From Deltaproteobacteria bacterium (GTDB taxonomy: Bacteria > Desulfobacterota > Desulfobacteria > Desulfobacterales > JAUWMJ01): DNA of 45,622 nt. The stretch's first letter is position 1. Every line of letters starts with the position of its first letter. The notes beneath the pieces are model-generated. The model was not told the DNA's origin. It made no database searches and was given only the letters and a program-made list of their open reading frames with translations. This document shows positions 32,716 through 40,145 of this stretch, piece by piece. Both the position numbers and the translations under genes were made by a program. The stretch spans positions 1-45,622 of the forward strand of contig DAOWEJ010000048.1 of NCBI GenBank assembly GCA_030638575.1, given 5' to 3'.

Positions 32716-33324
32716 TTATTTTTCATTTGCCATCAGTCTGTCCAGAATAATGGCTGTAGCGGACCTAACCGAAAGATGGTTGTAATCCGTAGATCCCCTA
32801 ACCGGTGCAAGCACATAATCCGCATGAATAATAAAGTCGTCCGAAAGCCCCCATGCTGTACCCAGTACTAAAAGATATGGCTTGCCATCTTTCAAAATTT
32901 CACGAAACTTTCCAAAGCTTATCTTTCTAAAACCGTTTTTGGCACTAGTAACAACAGTCTTTGGTGGAACACTGTAACTTTTACCGATATCGTCAACGAC
33001 TTTTTCTAAAGTCTCCTCTATACGGATCAGTTCCAGGGCTTCGCGCCTTTTTGGATTATATTTTGCCCCTAATCCATCTGTCCAGTGGGATACAATCTTT
33101 TCAACCAGTGCTTTCTGGTCTGTAAGGGGTGTAACCACATAAAATGATTTTATTCCGTATGTTTTTGCAACTCTTGCAATATCGTGTAAATCCAGATTTG
33201 TAACAGCAGACGTAATGACATCGCCGTTTTTATTAACTACCGGATAGTGGACAAGAGCCACATAAAGATTTGAAGAGACCTTTGAAAAACGTCCCCTTTT
33301 GTCCGATTTCTGTGCCAGGCTCAA
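32716..33324 (-). CDS. SPOUT-type RNA methyltransferase between trmD and rplS; start lies inside a MITE
   Basis: The recognisable protein begins NLYVALVHYPVVNKNGDVIT and continues SAVTNLDLHDIARVAKTYGI, PYLLVLGTAWGLSDDFI and HLSVRSATAIILDRLM. This is a SAM-dependent RNA methyltransferase family (Methyltrn_RNA_4 type) usually found between trmD and rplS in deltaproteobacteria and Thermotogae; the substrate RNA is unknown. MITE C5 cut in just before NLYVAL. The only in-frame start with a good RBS is TTG 33324 inside the MITE (GAGGA, 7-nt spacing), which adds about 17 residues (MSLAQKSDKRGRFSKVS). No ATG remains near the natural N-terminus, so the present start is inferred to be repeat-derived. 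Confidence 0.8.
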   Translation of the reverse strand: MSLAQKSDKRGRFSKVSSNLYVALVHYPVVNKNGDVITSAVTNLDLHDIARVAKTYGIKSFYVVTPLTDQKALVEKIVSHWTDGLGAKYNPKRREALELIRIEETLEKVVDDIGKSYSVPPKTVVTSAKNGFRKISFGKFREILKDGKPYLLVLGTAWGLSDDFIIHADYVLAPVRGSTDYNHLSVRSATAIILDRLMANEK

Positions 33325-33416
33325 ATTTTAATCCTCGAAATATTCCATATATTCCTGCGGTTAAAATTTTCGCCTTCCTTGAACTCAAACAAAATTGAAC
33401 ATTTTTCAAAGGTCTC
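33275..33416. mobile_element. MITE family C, copy C5 (142 bp), overlapping the 5' end of the RNA methyltransferase gene
   Basis: Ends GAGACCTTTGAAAAACGTC and TTTTTCAAAGGTCTC. The flanking pentamers TTGAA (33270-33274) and TTGGA (33417-33421) match 4 of 5. Read on the minus strand, the element contains GAGGA followed 7 nt later by TTG and an open frame that runs through its end into the gene. Confidence 0.9.
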
Positions 33417-33523
33417 TTGGAATATATGCTTCTTTAAAATCATCAGCTACGGTATTCAACAGTTAATTAAGATGAACTAATAAAAAGCCCGGTTTTCTCT
33501 CTCTGTAAGTAAATCTGTTTTTC

Positions 33524-34291
33524 TTATCCATGCCCTCCGTGGTTAAAATTGATTATTTCTTCAATATCTCGACACCATTTTTTCAAAAATTCTATTTCCT
33601 GATTATTCAAGGGCTTCTTTTTTAGCAAGTCCTTTCTTTTCAGGAATGTACGTATAAGTGATGTTTCAAGGCGCCATTTCTCAATCTCCTTGTGGTGGCC
33701 TGACAACAGGACCTCCGGAACCTCTTCCCCTTCAAAATTTGGTGGCCTTGTATATTGCGCATGCTCTAAAAGACCGCCTGAAAATGAATCCTTTTGGGCC
33801 GAATCAGTGCCACCCAGGATTCCAGGAATCAACCGGGTCACTGCATCAATGATGACCATTCCAGCAAGCTCGCCCCCGGTCAGAACATAATCTCCAAGAG
33901 AAATTTCGTAATCTATAAGATCGTGACAAATCCGCTCATCCACACCCTCATACCGACCACAAACCAGGATAAGGCCGCTGTATGATTTGAATTCATTAGC
34001 CAATTTATGGTCAAAAACACGTCCGGCAGGCGTAAGCAGGATTGTTTTCGCAGATGGCAATTCTTTTTTTGCAGCCCGGATGGCACCTGCCAACGGCTCC
34101 GGCTTCATGACCATTCCGCAACCGCCGCCGTATGGCCTGTCATCTGTCACACGGTGTTTATCCTGTGCAAAATCCCTGATATTTATGGTTGAAACAAAGA
34201 TTTTCTTTTCTTCTATCGCTTTTCTTATAATCCCATGACATGTAAACAGATTAAACATTTCAGGAAAGATAGTCAGAGCGATAAAATTCAT
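33524..34291 (-). CDS. trmD: tRNA (guanine37-N1)-methyltransferase
   Basis: The 255-aa protein has TrmD motifs throughout: [52 protein letters not shown] and the trefoil-knot segment [19 protein letters not shown], then [20 protein letters not shown]. It methylates G37 of tRNAs to prevent frameshifting. It follows rimM by 9 bp, the usual order. The C-terminal tail (INFNHGGHG) is slightly longer than usual. Confidence 0.96.
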   Translation of the reverse strand: MNFIALTIFPEMFNLFTCHGIIRKAIEEKKIFVSTINIRDFAQDKHRVTDDRPYGGGCGMVMKPEPLAGAIRAAKKELPSAKTILLTPAGRVFDHKLANEFKSYSGLILVCGRYEGVDERICHDLIDYEISLGDYVLTGGELAGMVIIDAVTRLIPGILGGTDSAQKDSFSGGLLEHAQYTRPPNFEGEEVPEVLLSGHHKEIEKWRLETSLIRTFLKRKDLLKKKPLNNQEIEFLKKWCRDIEEIINFNHGGHG

Positions 34292-34300
34292 TATCTTGAA

Positions 34301-34816
34301 TCATAGACCTTCAGGCAAATCGACCTGTATTATTTTTAAGTTAAAATCGATTTTTTTAACCACAGATTCGAGTGCGGGAATCAGTATCTCACTATTGTCG
34401 GCCTTATCCTTCACAACATAAACATCGTTGCTGCCCGTGGGAATTATCGATTCAATGCGGCCTAGATATTTGTCGTCTATGGTATAAACAGCCAGCCCGA
34501 TTATATCGAACCAGTAGTAAGCGCCCTCTTCAGGTTCCTTGAGCTTCTCCTTTTTGATAAAAAGCTCTGAACCGATGAGATTTTTGGCATCTTCACGACA
34601 AGTTATCCCTTTCAGGGACAATAAAATACCCCCTGCATGGGGTTTAACCCACTTTATCTCGTATGTCCCCTCCAGACCTCTTTGATCTTTCAAAAAAATC
34701 AAGCTGCCCGGCTCGAAAACAGATAATGATTCGCAGTAAGAATATACCTTGCTGGTTCCCTTTATGCCATGAGCACCAGTGATCTTTCCGATGAGGATAA
34801 GATAACCCTTCACCAT
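34301..34816 (-). CDS. rimM: 16S rRNA processing protein RimM
   Basis: The start is placed at ATG 34816 (MVKGYLILIGKITGAHGIKG), which gives the normal 171-aa RimM. The longer frame to TTG 34876 adds 20 residues encoded by MITE C6 and has a plausible GAGGA RBS, so an extended form is possible. The PRC-barrel half is visible at EGAYYWFDIIGLAVYTIDDK and LIPALESVVKKIDFNLK. RimM assists 30S maturation with S19. Before the insertion the khpA stop and this ATG would have been only about 4 nt apart. Confidence 0.92.
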   Translation of the reverse strand: MVKGYLILIGKITGAHGIKGTSKVYSYCESLSVFEPGSLIFLKDQRGLEGTYEIKWVKPHAGGILLSLKGITCREDAKNLIGSELFIKKEKLKEPEEGAYYWFDIIGLAVYTIDDKYLGRIESIIPTGSNDVYVVKDKADNSEILIPALESVVKKIDFNLKIIQVDLPEGL

Positions 34817-34826
34817 CCGATTATTC

Positions 34827-34952
34827 GAGACCTTTGCAAAACGGCACTTTTTGCCCGATTTCTGCGTCAGGTTCAAATTTCAATCCTCGATCTGCCTGAG
34901 GCGGATCGCCTTCCTTGAACTCGAACATAAATTACCGTTTTTCAAAGGTCTC
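34827..34952. mobile_element. MITE family C, copy C6 (126 bp, TSD TATTC), between khpA and rimM
   Basis: Perfect TATTC repeats flank it (34822-34826 and 34953-34957). It is 16 bp shorter than the standard copy: the A/T hairpin and following segment are replaced by TCTGCCTGAGGCGGA (34891-34905). Its last base (34952) is the third base of the khpA TAG. Removing the element and one target repeat restores GAA-TAA-TCGG-ATG, an intact khpA stop followed by the rimM start. Confidence 0.93.
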
Positions 34953-35182
34953 TATTCTATAATCTCAAGTACTGTGCGTTTTTTTATCTTGGCGGAAGCT
35001 GCGCTTAAAATAGTTCTCATTGCCCGCGCGGTCCGCCCCTGCTTACCGATAACCTTACCCAGATCCTCTTTGGCAACTTTAAGTTCAAGTACCGAGGTTT
35101 GATTGCCCTCAACCTCAGAAACCGTGACCTCTTCAGGACTATCGACCAGTGCTTTAGCAATGTAGCTAATCAGATCTTTCAT
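34952..35182 (-). CDS. khpA: KH-domain RNA-binding protein KhpA
   Basis: This 76-aa protein with a single KH domain has the RNA-binding [18 protein letters not shown] loop (GxxG). The size and position between rpsP and rimM are typical of KhpA (YlqC family), an RNA chaperone-like protein. The stop codon is now TAG, built from two bases of the target duplication and the first base of MITE C6. The inferred ancestral stop was TAA at the same codon, so the protein sequence is unchanged. Confidence 0.93.
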   Translation of the reverse strand: MKDLISYIAKALVDSPEEVTVSEVEGNQTSVLELKVAKEDLGKVIGKQGRTARAMRTILSAASAKIKKRTVLEIIE

Positions 35183-35226
35183 CGCTCCATCTCCTTTGTT
35201 GTCGGTTGAGTATTCAGGCTTCTATG

Positions 35227-35481
35227 CTAATTATTTATAGCAAAAAACCCTTCCTTTTTCAAAAGACTTTTTACAGTATCTGAAGGTCTGGCTCCTTTAT
35301 CAATCCAGTACCCTATACGTTCCCTTTTAAGGGAAACCTCCGCAGGGTCTTTAAGAGGATTATATGTGCCGACGTTCTCTAAATATCTGCCATCCCGCGG
35401 ACTTTTATTGTCAGCCACAACGATTCTATAAAAAGGTCTTTTGTTTGCTCCGTGCCTGGCTAATCTGATTTTTACTGACAT
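35227..35481 (-). CDS. rpsP: 30S ribosomal protein S16
   Basis: This 84-aa protein has the S16 pattern: [40 protein letters not shown] and [20 protein letters not shown]. It is an assembly protein of the 30S body. It follows ffh by 12 bp and is preceded by an AAAGGAG-type RBS. Confidence 0.97.
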   Translation of the reverse strand: MSVKIRLARHGANKRPFYRIVVADNKSPRDGRYLENVGTYNPLKDPAEVSLKRERIGYWIDKGARPSDTVKSLLKKEGFFAINN

Positions 35482-35493
35482 TTTGTTTCTCCT

Positions 35494-36825
35494 TTAAAAG
35501 GGCAGCATTCCCCGGCCCATTGACCGCATACCACCTTTATTAAATTTTTTCATCATTTTCATAACATGGGTGTAATTCTTTAAAAGCTTGTTCACATCCT
35601 GTACTCTGGTTCCGCTGCCCATGGCAATCCTTTTCCTGCGACTTCCATTAATAATAGTATGTTTACTTCGTTCCTTGATCGTCATTGAATTGATAATAGC
35701 TTCAACCCTGATAAGCTCTCTATCATCAACTTTAAGATTTTTAAGCTGTTTGCTATTACCAATTCCGGGGATCATCTTTATCAGATCCGATATTGAGCCC
35801 ATTTTTCGGATCTGGACCATCTGGTCACGAAAATCATCCAGTGTAAACTGGCTTTTTCTTAGCTTCTTTTCAAGTTCGGCTGCCTGTTTTTCATCAACCA
35901 TCGACTGGGCCTTTTCAATAAAGGTGAGTACATCTCCCATCCCAAGGATGCTCGAAGACATCCTGTCAGGATGAAAAGGCTCCAGATCGTTTAGCTTTTC
36001 ACCGACGCCTATAAATTTTATAGGTTTATTCGTTATAGCCTTGATGGAGAGGGCTGCCCCGCCACGAGCATCACCATCCATCTTTGAAAGAACAACCCCA
36101 CCGATATCAAGAGCGCTGTCAAATGATTTTGCTATATTTACTGCATCCTGGCCTGTCATGGCATCGGCTACAAGGAGTATGTCCGATGGCTTTACCGCAT
36201 CTTTTATATTGACAAGCTCCTTCATCAGATCTTCATCTACGTGGAGACGACCTGCCGTATCAAGGAGAAGCGCATCACACCCTTCTTTTTGAGCCGCTGC
36301 TCTTGCATCCCGGCAAATCCTGACCGGATTCATTTGTGTTGTTGACGCAAAAACCGGAACAGACAGCTGCTCACCCAGTTTTTTAAGTTGATCGATGGCG
36401 GCAGGGCGATAAACATCAGCAGGGACCAGATACGGATTGTGTCCTTTTTTCCTTAAAAAGACAGCAATCTTTCCGCAGGTCGTTGTCTTACCGGACCCCT
36501 GCAAACCGACTAACATGATGGAAACCGGTTTCGGGCCTGAAAGGTTTAAAGCTTCATGGCTCGACCCCATAAGCATGGTCAATTCATCATTGACAATTTT
36601 TATTACCTGCTGGCCGGGGGTCAGACTCGACATTACCTCCCGGCCCAAAGCGCGCTCTTTTATTTCAGCAATAAGTTTTTTTACAACCCGATAATGGACA
36701 TCGGCTTCAAGAAGAGCCATGCGAACTTCTTTAAAGGCCTCATCAATATTTTCTTCGCTTAATTTGCCGTGTCCTTTAAGCTTTTTAAATATTAAGGTAA
36801 GTTTATCGCTTAAATTCTCAAACAT
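35494..36825 (-). CDS. ffh: Signal recognition particle GTPase Ffh
   Basis: The start is set at ATG 36825 (MFENLSDKLTLIFKKLKGHG), the usual Ffh N-terminus; the frame extends 26 codons further to 36903 but that part has no Ffh-like sequence. The 443-aa protein has NG-domain GTPase motifs (VGLQGSGKTTTCGK, LLLDTAGRLHVDE, VLSKMDGDARGGAALS) and an M domain ending KFNKGGMRSMGRGMLPF. It binds 4.5S RNA and signal sequences for membrane targeting. It heads the minus-strand operon leading into rpsP. Confidence 0.96.
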   Translation of the reverse strand: MFENLSDKLTLIFKKLKGHGKLSEENIDEAFKEVRMALLEADVHYRVVKKLIAEIKERALGREVMSSLTPGQQVIKIVNDELTMLMGSSHEALNLSGPKPVSIMLVGLQGSGKTTTCGKIAVFLRKKGHNPYLVPADVYRPAAIDQLKKLGEQLSVPVFASTTQMNPVRICRDARAAAQKEGCDALLLDTAGRLHVDEDLMKELVNIKDAVKPSDILLVADAMTGQDAVNIAKSFDSALDIGGVVLSKMDGDARGGAALSIKAITNKPIKFIGVGEKLNDLEPFHPDRMSSSILGMGDVLTFIEKAQSMVDEKQAAELEKKLRKSQFTLDDFRDQMVQIRKMGSISDLIKMIPGIGNSKQLKNLKVDDRELIRVEAIINSMTIKERSKHTIINGSRRKRIAMGSGTRVQDVNKLLKNYTHVMKMMKKFNKGGMRSMGRGMLPF

Positions 36826-36994
36826 TGAGATCTCGTTATCTACCTTATAAAAACGACCGTAGGCCTTGATATCCGAGGGGATTGCAAATAAGTTGCACAC
36901 CAAGGCGATCTGGGTTATAAGGTTCCGGGTTCACGGTTCAAGGTTAATGTCTATTGATTATTAAAAACTAATAATTTAATATTTCATAGATTTT

Positions 36995-38077
36995 ATGTCA
37001 AGAAAAATAAAATCATCAATCATGACAGATAAAAAAAACAAACCGGACATTAAAGAATTAACACCCGATCAGCTCGCCTCGTGGCTTAAAGATATGGACA
37101 ATAAGCCTTATCGCTCGGCTCAAATCTTTAAATGGATCTACCTCCGGAAAGCTGATTCATTCAATGTAATGACCGATCTGAGCAAAGAGACTCGAGGTCT
37201 TCTTGATCTTAATTTTACTATAAAATGCCTTGAAAAAGTAGACATTAAAAAATCACAGGACGGCTCCATAAAATATCTTTTCAAGTTGGAAGATGGAAAC
37301 CATATCGAAAGCGTGCTGATCCCGGAAAAAAACTATTATACGCTCTGCATATCGAGCCAGGTCGGCTGTGCCCAGGGGTGCAGCTTCTGCCTTACCGCAA
37401 AAGACGGATTTATGCGCAATCTTACCAAAGGTGAAATTGTAAGCCAGGTGCGTGATATCAAAAACGATCTTAAAAGCAACAAACATCTGAAAAATATTGT
37501 CTTCATGGGGATGGGTGAGCCCCTGGCAAATTACAAAAACGTTGTTAAAGCCGTTAACACGATTATAGATAGCGATTTAGGACTTGGATTCTCAAGCCGC
37601 CGGGTAACTATCTCTACAGCCGGTCTGGTTCCAAGACTTTCGGACCTGGGCCGGGAGACAACAATAAACCTTGCAATATCCTTAAACGCTACAGAAAACA
37701 AAATGCGTAGTATGCTCATGCCTATAAATAAAAAATACTCAATAGAAAAACTGCTTGATGCCTGCCGAAATTTTCATCTTAAACCCCGCCAAAGAATTAC
37801 ATTCGAGTACATTCTTTTAAAAGGGATAAACGATTCTGCTGAAGATGCAAACCGTCTTGTTAAACTCCTCAGGCCTATCAAGGCAAAAATAAATCTTATA
37901 CCCTTTAATGAATACGATGGGAGCAGTTTTAGACGGCCTGAAGAATCGGTTATTAATCATTTCCTTGAAATTTTACACAGAAACAATTATACGGCCATTA
38001 TTCGCCACAGCAAAGGGCAAGATATATGTGCTGCATGCGGCCAGCTCAGGGCGAAAGTTGGAGCGGATTCTTTTTGA
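36995..38077 (+). CDS. rlmN: Dual-specificity 23S rRNA A2503 / tRNA A37 methyltransferase RlmN
   Basis: The 360-aa radical-SAM enzyme has SSQVGCAQGCSFCLTAKDGF (CxxxCxxC cluster site), IVFMGMGEPLANYKNV, SSRRVTISTAGLVPRLSDLG and INLIPFNEYDGSSFRRP. The C-terminal GQDICAACGQL carries the methyl-carrying cysteine. The start may be ATG 36995 or ATG 37022 (MTDKKNK); neither has a clear RBS. It is divergent from ffh; the 90-bp region between them contains degenerate GGTTC-type repeats. The visible structure is complete. Confidence 0.94.
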   Translation: MSRKIKSSIMTDKKNKPDIKELTPDQLASWLKDMDNKPYRSAQIFKWIYLRKADSFNVMTDLSKETRGLLDLNFTIKCLEKVDIKKSQDGSIKYLFKLEDGNHIESVLIPEKNYYTLCISSQVGCAQGCSFCLTAKDGFMRNLTKGEIVSQVRDIKNDLKSNKHLKNIVFMGMGEPLANYKNVVKAVNTIIDSDLGLGFSSRRVTISTAGLVPRLSDLGRETTINLAISLNATENKMRSMLMPINKKYSIEKLLDACRNFHLKPRQRITFEYILLKGINDSAEDANRLVKLLRPIKAKINLIPFNEYDGSSFRRPEESVINHFLEILHRNNYTAIIRHSKGQDICAACGQLRAKVGADSF

Positions 38078-38093
38078 AGTGGCTCATATAGTT

Positions 38094-38434
38094 GAGGGAT
38101 CGGGGAGTTTCTCCCCTAAAGCCTTTTTGATGAACCGTTAGCGTTTTACTGATTGAGACCGGTCCGCCAGAGGAATAAACCCATAGCCCGTGCAAGCATT
38201 AACAATATCATATGAGGACTTTTGTACGGCAGCCATCTCGCTGAGGTTGGATTTGACTCAGCCCCAGTAGACAGATTCTCACGGCGGCGGTGATCGTCTC
38301 TGCCTGTATTGGCTTCACGCAAAGGATAGGGGGGGCGTGTACAGAGTACTATTCTTATTTGTTAAGGCTTGCACGGGCTATGGGCTTATTCCTCTGGCAG
38401 ACAGAACAGAGATTGAAAAACTCCCCGACCCCTC
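38094..38434. repeat. Long-arm palindromic element of unknown type (about 340 bp) filling the 38078-38443 gap
   Basis: Nested inverted repeats are present. The outer arms GAGGGATCGGGGAGTTTCT (38094-38112) and AAAAACTCCCCGACCCCTC (about 38416-38434) match at 17 of 19. The inner arms span 38166-38205 and 38359-38398, 40 bp each with two mismatches (GCCAGAGGAATAAACCCATA is the start of the left arm). The 153-bp core has further stems: GCTGAG/CTCAGC with an 11-nt loop (about 38240-38262), and ACAGA...TCACGGCGGCGGTGA...TCTCTGCCTGT (about 38271-38307). There is no ORF. It is unrelated by eye to families A-E. It may be a foldback mobile element, a structured RNA, or both. Confidence 0.75.
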
Positions 38435-38443
38435 ATATAGTTA

Positions 38444-39439
38444 TTAAATCATGAGGTGCCTGACTTCCGAAGGCGCTGTTCCTATCACTTTGATAACTTC
38501 TTGCCCACCTGGTGCTGCAATCAAAACATCTGAGGGTATTGTGCCTTTTGATTTACTGTACCCGACGCATATTGATGCGGCCTGAATGATTACTTCTCTG
38601 ACGCCCCCGCTGGGTACCAGCGTAGTAGGACCCGGAAAACTTTTTACTTTAATAACTGTGTCTGCAGCCCGGTTATGATATTTTAGAATATTTTCATTAT
38701 CCTTTTTGGTTCGCCCCACTACTATTTTGGTCTTCCCGCTTAAGCGAAAATGACGACCGTATTTTAAAAGATGAAGTTCTTTTTCTGTATAGTTCTCCTG
38801 GTGCTTAAAAAGATCTTTTAGGCGGACTGAGAACTCCTTGTCGGTAAGCAGACAGCCACCGGCAGGTGCGGGATAATCCTTAATACCGAATTTTTTTGCC
38901 AGATCTATCTGAGGTTTACGGGATCTTCCTGAAATATTGAGCAAAAGTTCTCTTTTGACCAGACCCTGTTTTTCCGGAATTGTTTCAGGTAGCCTTTTTG
39001 CACATAAAGGACGTATAATTAAGCCGTCAAATCCTGAGTTTTTTTCAACATAACGAAGGGATGATTTTGTCTGGGACATGGGGCGCTGGCCGATAACTTC
39101 TCCGCTGAAAAGGAAATTAAAGCCTTTTTCCGGCATTATTTCTCCTGCATGTTTGAACATTAAAGCATGACAATCCATACAGGGGTTCATGTGCCGCCCC
39201 CAGCCACACGGGGGATCTTTGAGCATATCGAGATAGGATGCCGTAATATTCTTTATAGATAGAGGAATACCTGTTATTTGTGCTGCCTGACGGGCTTTTT
39301 CTGCAGAAAAAAATGGGGTTTCAAACGTGACCCATTCAACCTCTATACCCTGTTTGCGCAAAACAAGAGCAGACAGAATGCTGTCAAGGCCACCGGAACA
39401 AAGTCCTAAAGCTCGCACTTTCTTTGGTTGTAACTTCAT
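38444..39439 (-). CDS. PP-loop tRNA-thiolation-like protein (ThiI/MnmA-type domain plus C-terminal extension)
   Basis: The 331-aa protein begins KVRALGLCSGGLDSILSALV, a PP-loop (SGGLDS) ATP pyrophosphatase motif. It has NPCMDCHALMFKHAGEIM and PAPAGGCLLTDKEFS, cysteine motifs found in 2-thiouridylase-like proteins. The C-terminal 100 residues (HLLKYGRHFRLSGKTKIVVG ... PGPTTLVPSGG) resemble the NFACT-R/DUF814-type RNA-binding region. It probably adenylates a tRNA base for sulfur insertion, but the exact nucleoside cannot be told. It is a monocistronic minus-strand gene facing rlmN across the palindromic element. Confidence 0.8.
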   Translation of the reverse strand: MKLQPKKVRALGLCSGGLDSILSALVLRKQGIEVEWVTFETPFFSAEKARQAAQITGIPLSIKNITASYLDMLKDPPCGWGRHMNPCMDCHALMFKHAGEIMPEKGFNFLFSGEVIGQRPMSQTKSSLRYVEKNSGFDGLIIRPLCAKRLPETIPEKQGLVKRELLLNISGRSRKPQIDLAKKFGIKDYPAPAGGCLLTDKEFSVRLKDLFKHQENYTEKELHLLKYGRHFRLSGKTKIVVGRTKKDNENILKYHNRAADTVIKVKSFPGPTTLVPSGGVREVIIQAASICVGYSKSKGTIPSDVLIAAPGGQEVIKVIGTAPSEVRHLMI

Positions 39440-39465
39440 AGAAAACTATGAGGTGTTTAAATAAT

Positions 39466-39511
39466 GATGAATTCGTAAAAAGTGTTTTCCTGACTTTTAC
39501 GAAACCGTCAA
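39466..39511. repeat. Small family A/B terminal-repeat remnant
   Basis: GATGAATTCGTAAAAAGTG and, 10 bp later, the inverted CTTTTACGAAACCGTC form a back-to-back pair of family ends with no interior. It looks like an internally deleted copy lying 4 bp from intact copy B5. Confidence 0.65.
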
Positions 39512-39515
39512 TCTT

Positions 39516-39677
39516 GATGAACTCGTAAAAAGTCTTTGAATAAGCGCCGGATGGCTAAGTAAAAAGGCTCATATACAAGGCGTAGTGGTTTTTCAGGGAC
39601 GAGACTATACGATATAGTATGTCGAGTTCCTGAAAAACCGCTACAACGCAGTAGATGAGTCTTTTTACGACGCCATC
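39516..39677. mobile_element. Repeat family B, copy B5 (uninterrupted reference copy)
   Basis: Starts GATGAACTCGTAAAAAGTC and ends ACTTTTTACGACGCCATC-like. The interior pair GTAGTGGTTTTTCAGG and CCTGAAAAACCGCTAC is an internal hairpin. Alignment with 18781-19118 shows exactly where C2 inserted in that copy. It lies 5 bp downstream of the DUF3617 gene's stop. Confidence 0.88.
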
Positions 39678-39682
39678 AATCT

Positions 39683-40111
39683 TTATTTGCTGCATTTTCC
39701 GATACGTCTACCGCTCATCAACATTTTCATTTGAGTAAGCCCTTGATCCGGCGTTTCCATGTTCGTCGTAACAACTCCATCAAACCGGTCACCTTTGTAA
39801 GTAATTTTGCCGCTGCTTATCACTTTTCCTTGATGGGAATCACAAACCGTATCCCATGTTACAGTGTTCCCTTTTGTTTTGACGTTTTTCATCCGGCACT
39901 CCTGGCCTGCCTGAGATTGATTGGGTACCAGTTCTTGATTCGTCAAACACTGAGTAAACGTAATAGGAGGCATCTGCATGGGCATTCCCTGCATTTCCAT
40001 CTTCGAGGTGATTTCCCACAACCCTTCCTTCATAATAGTACCGGAGCCGGCAAAAGAAACGGAAATGAAAATCAAGAGCATAGCAAAGACAAGACAAGCT
40101 TTTCTGTACAT
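39683..40111 (-). CDS. Exported DUF3617-family protein
   Basis: The start is taken at ATG 40111 because AGGAGAAA lies just upstream; the frame runs further to 40165 but that part overlaps the next gene. The 142-aa protein has a signal peptide (ACLVFAMLLIFISVSFAGSG), then IMKEGLWEITSKMEMQGMPM, four cysteines (FTQCLTNQE, QECRMKN, DTVCDSH, GKCSK) and YKGDRFDGVV. This matches DUF3617, small periplasmic proteins of unknown role. It follows the 742-aa gene by 34 bp and may be in its operon. Confidence 0.82.
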   Translation of the reverse strand: MYRKACLVFAMLLIFISVSFAGSGTIMKEGLWEITSKMEMQGMPMQMPPITFTQCLTNQELVPNQSQAGQECRMKNVKTKGNTVTWDTVCDSHQGKVISSGKITYKGDRFDGVVTTNMETPDQGLTQMKMLMSGRRIGKCSK

Positions 40112-40145
40112 TCTTTTTCTCCTTTCTCCTTTTAGTGCTTGCAAC

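Noticed and set aside
38206-38358. tRNA or known riboswitch in the palindromic element
   Set aside because: No cloverleaf, T-loop or known aptamer core could be matched by eye; left as unclassified.
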